64,000 bases of DNA from Capsicum annuum (taxonomy: Eukaryota > Streptophyta > Magnoliopsida > Solanales > Solanaceae): assembly GCF_002878395.1 (NCBI RefSeq), contig NC_061121.1:48652107-48716106 (forward strand). Reading direction: 5' to 3'. A model generated the notes under the pieces. The model ran no database searches. It was given only the letters and a program-made list of their open reading frames with translations, and was not told the origin of the DNA. Positions 58,729 through 64,000 of the stretch are shown here, one piece after another. The first letter of the stretch is position 1. Each line of letters opens with the position of its first letter. The position numbers were made by a program, and so were the translations under genes.

Positions 58729-60662
58729 TATTTAAATATCCCAAGTTTTTGATCTCTAGACCCACCAAGATATAGACAATTAAATTAGCTTTCCAGTGTC
58801 CCTAGTCTCACCTTAATCCGATATCGTGGTAAAGAGTGATGAAGACTCGTTTTCACGGCATTGAGGGACCACAAATTTCAGTTCACTGATAACAACTTAT
58901 TATTAGTCTAAAAAAGTTTTTAGGTGGACCCATCATCACAATAGTAAGAAACCAAAGAATTAAGTCCCTAACAACAACTCCTTATAACGACTTATGACCA
59001 GACCTAATGAGTTGTTACCTAAACCGTGATGACTATTTCCCAAAATTCTTGAATGTTCTAAGAAGGTCTTTTGTTTTTTTCCCATTCTTTTAAATCCTAA
59101 CCCACATCGTTTAGGTTCCTCTAAGGGTGGAATATAAGCCTAATTTCCCCCAAAATCCCCATTAAGTCATAAAATCAATTGAAACCAAGAAAAATGAGCA
59201 ATTATTCTTCTCCAAAGCCAAGTTAGGGTTCCTTAATCTCATGTTCAAAGTTCAAGGATTTATCCCAGGCTTCCATCTCTAGGTATATGGGATTAAATCA
59301 ATGGATTCCTTCCACCCATTGAGTTCCAAAGACTTCTCAAATTCTCAAGTTTAATTCCCCTTTAAGTTTTGGGTTCCAGGTTAAATATAAGTTTCTTAAT
59401 TTCTTTAATTTATTCTTGTAACTAAACAATGAATATATGTTTCCCAATAGGTTTAGCCTCTTCCCATACTCAGAAACATGATTTCCCCTTTTTATTGATA
59501 AATCATGGTGTTTTGACTTGAATTATGAAATTTCCTATTATTATCAGCTTTTAATATTGTCACATTCAGTTGTAATTAGTTAGAGTGGGTGGGTTATTAA
59601 CACCCGATACCAAGGGATTCATACATATATCAGTTAACATGTTGTTGAGCACTTTAGATTATCCATTGTTGATATTTTCAGAATGTAATTAAAATGAGCA
59701 ATTAGTGTCATTTAGTTGGGAATAACACTTAGCACTAAGTGAACGTAGGGATGAAGGCTCACCTATTAGTTAGGACTAAAGATCTTTAGTAGAAATTCCT
59801 AAGTTCCAGAACTACGACACCACTATAGGTTATAAGGGGTTACCCGCTAGTTGAGAACTAACACATCCTAGTCCTTCGGGACATTAATTTAGTAGATCCA
59901 TGCCAGCAAATGTTCGTATTCTTAGAAAGTTACTAAACACCTATCCAACTAGTGTTACAAGTTAGACCCTGATTTGCACAGATTGCGGTATTCGGTTATT
60001 GTTAGCTCCCACAGTCCTTAGTTCATGTTTCAGTATATGTTTTAGTTTAGATTTTCATGACCATGTACCTGGTTATTCATCTTTTATTCAGTACATGTTA
60101 TACCTAGTCTTGCATTCAGTTTATATGTTCATGTATTTATGTTCAAATTACACTAGTTGGTTACCTATATCACATAGTTAGTACATTGAAAATACTGAAC
60201 ATATTCTTTTTTGTGCTCTATTGTCTTATAATATTGGTTCGAACGCTCAGTATCTGGGTCACACTTAGCATATTCCCATACCACTCAACAACAATTTTTG
60301 TGAGTCCTCATCATTTGAGAACTAGTTATCAGTTATATATTTTTTTCAGTATGCTTTTATTTCAGCCAGTTGGTGTTAGTTGGGGAATCATCCCAATAAC
60401 TCATTAAGATTTAGAGGCTTTCAGACATATGTCTAGATTTTCAGCCTATTTGTTTGTCAGATAGTCCTATTTCTAATTTTGGTTGATATTCAGTATTTTC
60501 TTTTTATTATTTGCATCAGTTATTTCAATTTAGATTCTGCCTAGTATTTTATTACTTTTTAGTATTATTAGTGTAATGCCAGGCCATGGGTTAGCTTGGG
60601 ATCACTTGGGATACTAAGTGTCATGTTGTCACTAGGAAGCAGTCTTAGATCATGACACAACA
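58729..60662 (+). repeat. 3' LTR of element G (about 1,934 bp)
   Basis: Begins TATTTAAATATCCCAAG (altered start) and ends CATGACACAACA. Close to the end, GGGTTAGCTTGGGATCACTT and CTAAGTGTCATG match the ends of the left-edge LTR and the LARD LTRs. U3 patch at about 58850-59035. Confidence 0.75.
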
Positions 60663-62404
60663 TATATGTATTAGTCAGAACACCTAAGCACTAAAAAATA
60701 ATCACTATTGTGCCTATAGAAACTCCAACTAACTTCCAACATGGTTATATCCTTAAATGGAGATGTAGAAAGTGTAGTACCAATACAACCATATGTACTG
60801 GTAGGTATCATCGGTCGATTATTGAAAGAAACATATAAGAACATCTACCAAATAAGAATAAATCATGATAGACATACAAACTTAATATCTTAACATGCTT
60901 AGCTTTCTTCAACTCTAACCTTACCAGCTTTTCTTTACTTAAATAATATTAGTTTACCCTCAGGGCTTGACTAACTAACTGTATTACATGAATTAATCTG
61001 ACCCACAATTCTTACACACTTACCTTATTACAACAACTCTATATACTTCTCTCTCTCTCACTTATTAATTTTTTTCATGACAACCTTCGCTCCCTATTAT
61101 ACTACTATTAACCATCAGGATTATGATAACCAAGGAAATTAATGACATCAACAAGTTTTAAAGAATGAACATTATAATATACATCAAATATATAACTATA
61201 TATTCAAGGAAATAACATTTATGCACCATTTAGGACACGCTTAGTACTCACACTTTGCTGTAATGCACAATCACAATCATCAACGTAATTGGTCAACTCG
61301 AGAAACCATAATATCTCATCAAATAATTGGTCTATCCCAAAAACCAATTACACTTATGTATTTTCAACAAGATTCATCACAACATAAATACATATATCAT
61401 ACACACAGATATATATACATAAACACACTTGCAAACACACACACATATACATTCAAATGCATATGATGAATGTATATATGAAAGGTCAAATGCATTCAAA
61501 TATGTATGATCTCTTTCTTATCTTAACATCATCATTATCTATAATTTCATCATGAAATCAATATCATCATTAATATTATCTAAATATCATCGTCAGTATC
61601 ACTCTCAACATCATCATTAACATGGTCTCAATATTATCATTAATTCATTAACTTATCTCCACACCATCACAATATTCATCATCAATCTTAATAACAATGC
61701 AAATATAAAATATAGTTAATAATTATATGTAATGCCTGAAAGTGAATCACAAATACCCAATTCACATCAGATAAAAGTAATAGTGATAAAAAAAGAACTT
61801 ATAATTAATCACAACTAAGTAAATGCAATTAAAAGTCAACAGGTTCATCATTTCTAGTAAACATTGAATATTCACTAACACATGAAATCACAAGTATGGT
61901 TAAAGGCCAATTCACCACTTACTGAACTAAGCATTATCAAATCAAATCATCAATCACAAACATTTCTAAAGACCATCAATTAAGTATTCATTTTAGGAGT
62001 ATACATTCCACCAAGATTGATATCTATACTCTATTTTATCATCCCATTTTATTCACTAATCTAACCCCATTTTATTCATATTAGAATTGGTAAATTTAGT
62101 TACTAACTACTAACTCTTACACTTAAGTCATTACTAAGTTCAAGATATTATCTTCTTTAGTCGACTATTCAACCACTCATCTCTATTCAATTTACATTTA
62201 TAGCTAGAGTCATATGTCTTCACACATGTTACTTCCTAGAACTTATCCAAACATGAGTTTAGATTCTTAAGTTATAACATCACCTTATTTTATCACTATT
62301 AATTCTTATAACCATCTTCTAACAAGAATATCTCATACTACAAACATACCAAATAATGGATTCACCAATTTTAATGTATCAAGGACTAGTTCTATGAATT
62401 ATAA
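60663..62404 (-). repeat. Repeat H copy 2, probably an old minus-strand LTR
   Basis: No gene. 61510-62404 is colinear with 20640-21530. Words near 60780-60830 (ATGTACTGGTAGGTATCAT) resemble the R region of other minus-strand LTRs. A CA/TA microsatellite lies at 61395-61460. It is cut at 62404 by LTR I. Confidence 0.6.
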
Positions 62405-64000
62405 TGTAATACCCCATACTTTTTCTTAGCTTATTTCAACTCATAGTGCATGTATAAGAGGCTTAAAACCTAAAAATTTAGCTAAGTGTTGGGGACTTAG
62501 TCTTATTTTTGGCCTCTTAACTTTGATAATCTTCAAAGTGACCTTCCCGACCTCAATACGTAAGTTTTTGAGTTTATTCATGTTTAGTGGTGAAAACAGA
62601 ATATTTCGGAGAAGTTTTAGGTTTTTTTGGATGAGGATTAGGTCATGTTTGGATTTTAAAAAAAAACTAGTCATCAAGTTAGCATAGCGACGCGGTCATT
62701 GTAGTACCTACTTAATCCGTATTTCAGTTGCTAATTTAAATGTCTGAGGGGCAGTACTATCTTTTCCCCTTAATCCAAGTCGTCATAACATGACTTATAT
62801 CAGTAATTTAGGTGTAATTTGCCCATTCTCCTTCAATTTTATCTTAAATAAACCCTAACTGCCTCCTAAGAATCTCAAAATTAATTATCTTTTCTTTAAG
62901 AAAACCAAGAAATAAAGATTCCCAAGTCAAGAACTTTCAAGAAAGCTTTCAAGATTGTGTTTCCCTTCCAAGTGTAAACATTAAAAGTATGTGTGATGTT
63001 CATCTATGGGCTTTTTTCACCATGAAGTCGAAGAACCTATTTTTATGTTTTAATTCATGAATTTACATGTTTACAATGAGTTATCTTCATGAAGCTTTTT
63101 GGAATTTCTATTATGCAAGATGTTTACAAGTATTTTTCATTGGAAGCAACCCTTACACATTTAAATAAAGAAAATTCCATGTCAAATCCCCAATTTGTGG
63201 TTGTATTGTTATAATTATGTTATTCCCACATCTTTCAATCATTCCTACGCTTAAGTTTATGAATTTCAAGTGTTTGATGAAATTCCTAAATGATTGAAAT
63301 TTAAAGTATGATCCCCTATGATATTCTTCAAAGCTTTCATGTGTCCATCTTGTTAATCCCATTCAGTGCTAGGGGTTATGAATACCCAAAACTTAGTTGT
63401 TTACATAGTTTACAGTATTTTTAGAATAATTTTAGATAAAACATGAGCCTTGTCATTCAATTAGTATCATGTTCAGTTGTTGGCTCAATTAAGCTTTGTT
63501 TAGTCTAGTATTCAGTCTCATTTAGTTAGTAGTAGGACATAGCACCGAGAAAACCTATGGATGGGGGTTTACCTGCCAGTAGAGGGTGTGACCTTTAGTA
63601 GCAGTCCCTTATTCCAAAACTATATAGCTAGAGTAGGTTAGAAATATCAACCTGCCAATTGAGGGTTGGTAAAGTATTTACCTGCCATTTGAGGTTAACA
63701 TACATCTCATTAGAGCACCTACTAGATGAAGGTGACTCAGTGGATCCACACAACTATTGTTAGTACCTGTGGCATAGTACAGACACCCTTCCAACTGGGG
63801 TTACATGTTTGACCCCACTTTGCTCAGATTAGGGCATGTTGGTTAGATGATACATCCCACAGTCTCAGTTTAATATTTAGTACAAATATCAGTTTATGTT
63901 TGCGTGACCATAACATATAGTTTATTAGTTATTTAGTTACCAAATTTTAGTATTTGAATTTACAGACTACTTTAGTATCTTGTTATATGATTTGTCATGC
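62405..64000 (+). repeat. LTR I, chromovirus type, running off the right end
   Basis: Starts TGTAATACCCCATACTTTTT inside H. The first 40 bases resemble the outer end of the B LTRs. A short U3 patch with GCGACGCGG lies near 62685. Later words CATAGCACCGAG and GGTTTACCTGCCAG resemble LTR G. No end is visible in 1.6 kb. Confidence 0.75.

Noticed and set aside
1..64000. Intact host protein-coding genes, rRNA or functional tRNA genes
   Set aside because: I looked on both strands and saw no multi-exon host gene and no rRNA words. Every recognisable protein motif belongs to a retroelement.

Overview
The window is repeat-dense plant nuclear DNA, most likely from a Solanaceae genome (tomato, potato or pepper type). 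That attribution is an inference from the retrotransposon and Helitron types and from the very AT-rich, gene-free pericentromere-like composition. I found no intact host gene. Almost everything resolves into layers of LTR retrotransposons inserted into one another, plus a TRIM-like element, a Helitron and degenerate AT-rich repeats. All coding regions are broken Ty3/gypsy or Ty1/copia gag-pol remnants, except one envelope-position reading frame of the kind carried by Athila-type elements and one short orphan frame. Letter names (B, C, D, E, F, G, H, I, K) are my own.

Layout. 1-15886: chromovirus C on the + strand. Its reverse transcriptase region is joined to another LTR at the left edge, and its 3' LTR (5191-7545 and 15235-15886) is split by minus-strand chromovirus B (7546-15229, perfect TTAAG target duplication). 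15887-22431: an old LTR-like repeat H interrupted by a 1,160-bp TRIM-like element (15998-17157), AT-rich repeats and a Helitron (19021-20616). 22432-31455: minus-strand chromovirus D, whose RNase H domain holds a solo C-family LTR (26081-28235, perfect AGATC duplication). 31600-43620: plus-strand Athila-like pol (E), split by a complete 9,445-bp non-coding LTR element, a LARD (32228-41672, perfect AACTA duplication). One LTR of the LARD carries an Athila-type solo LTR (34043-35288).

43736-53500: minus-strand Athila-like element F: LTR, gag, pol, a pol-env spacer with promoter-like sequence and a candidate intron, then the envelope-position frame. 53560-57435: truncated Ty1/copia element K with its 5' LTR, lying in or against chromovirus G (integrase-chromodomain 57442-58560, 3' LTR 58729-60662). 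60663-62404: a second H copy, cut by LTR I, which runs off the right end.

The elements are not a cooperating gene set. They record insertion order: H is oldest; C, D and the TRIM-like element lie in H; B and the left-edge LTR lie in C; a C-family LTR lies in D; the LARD lies in E; an Athila LTR lies in the LARD. The LARD has LTRs, primer-binding site, polypurine tract and target duplication but no protein, so it must have used enzymes from a chromovirus related to those seen here. The most interesting signals are the LARD, a self-contained promoter-leader-intron arrangement upstream of the envelope-position frame, and short CpG-rich repeat patches at comparable U3 positions in several LTR families.
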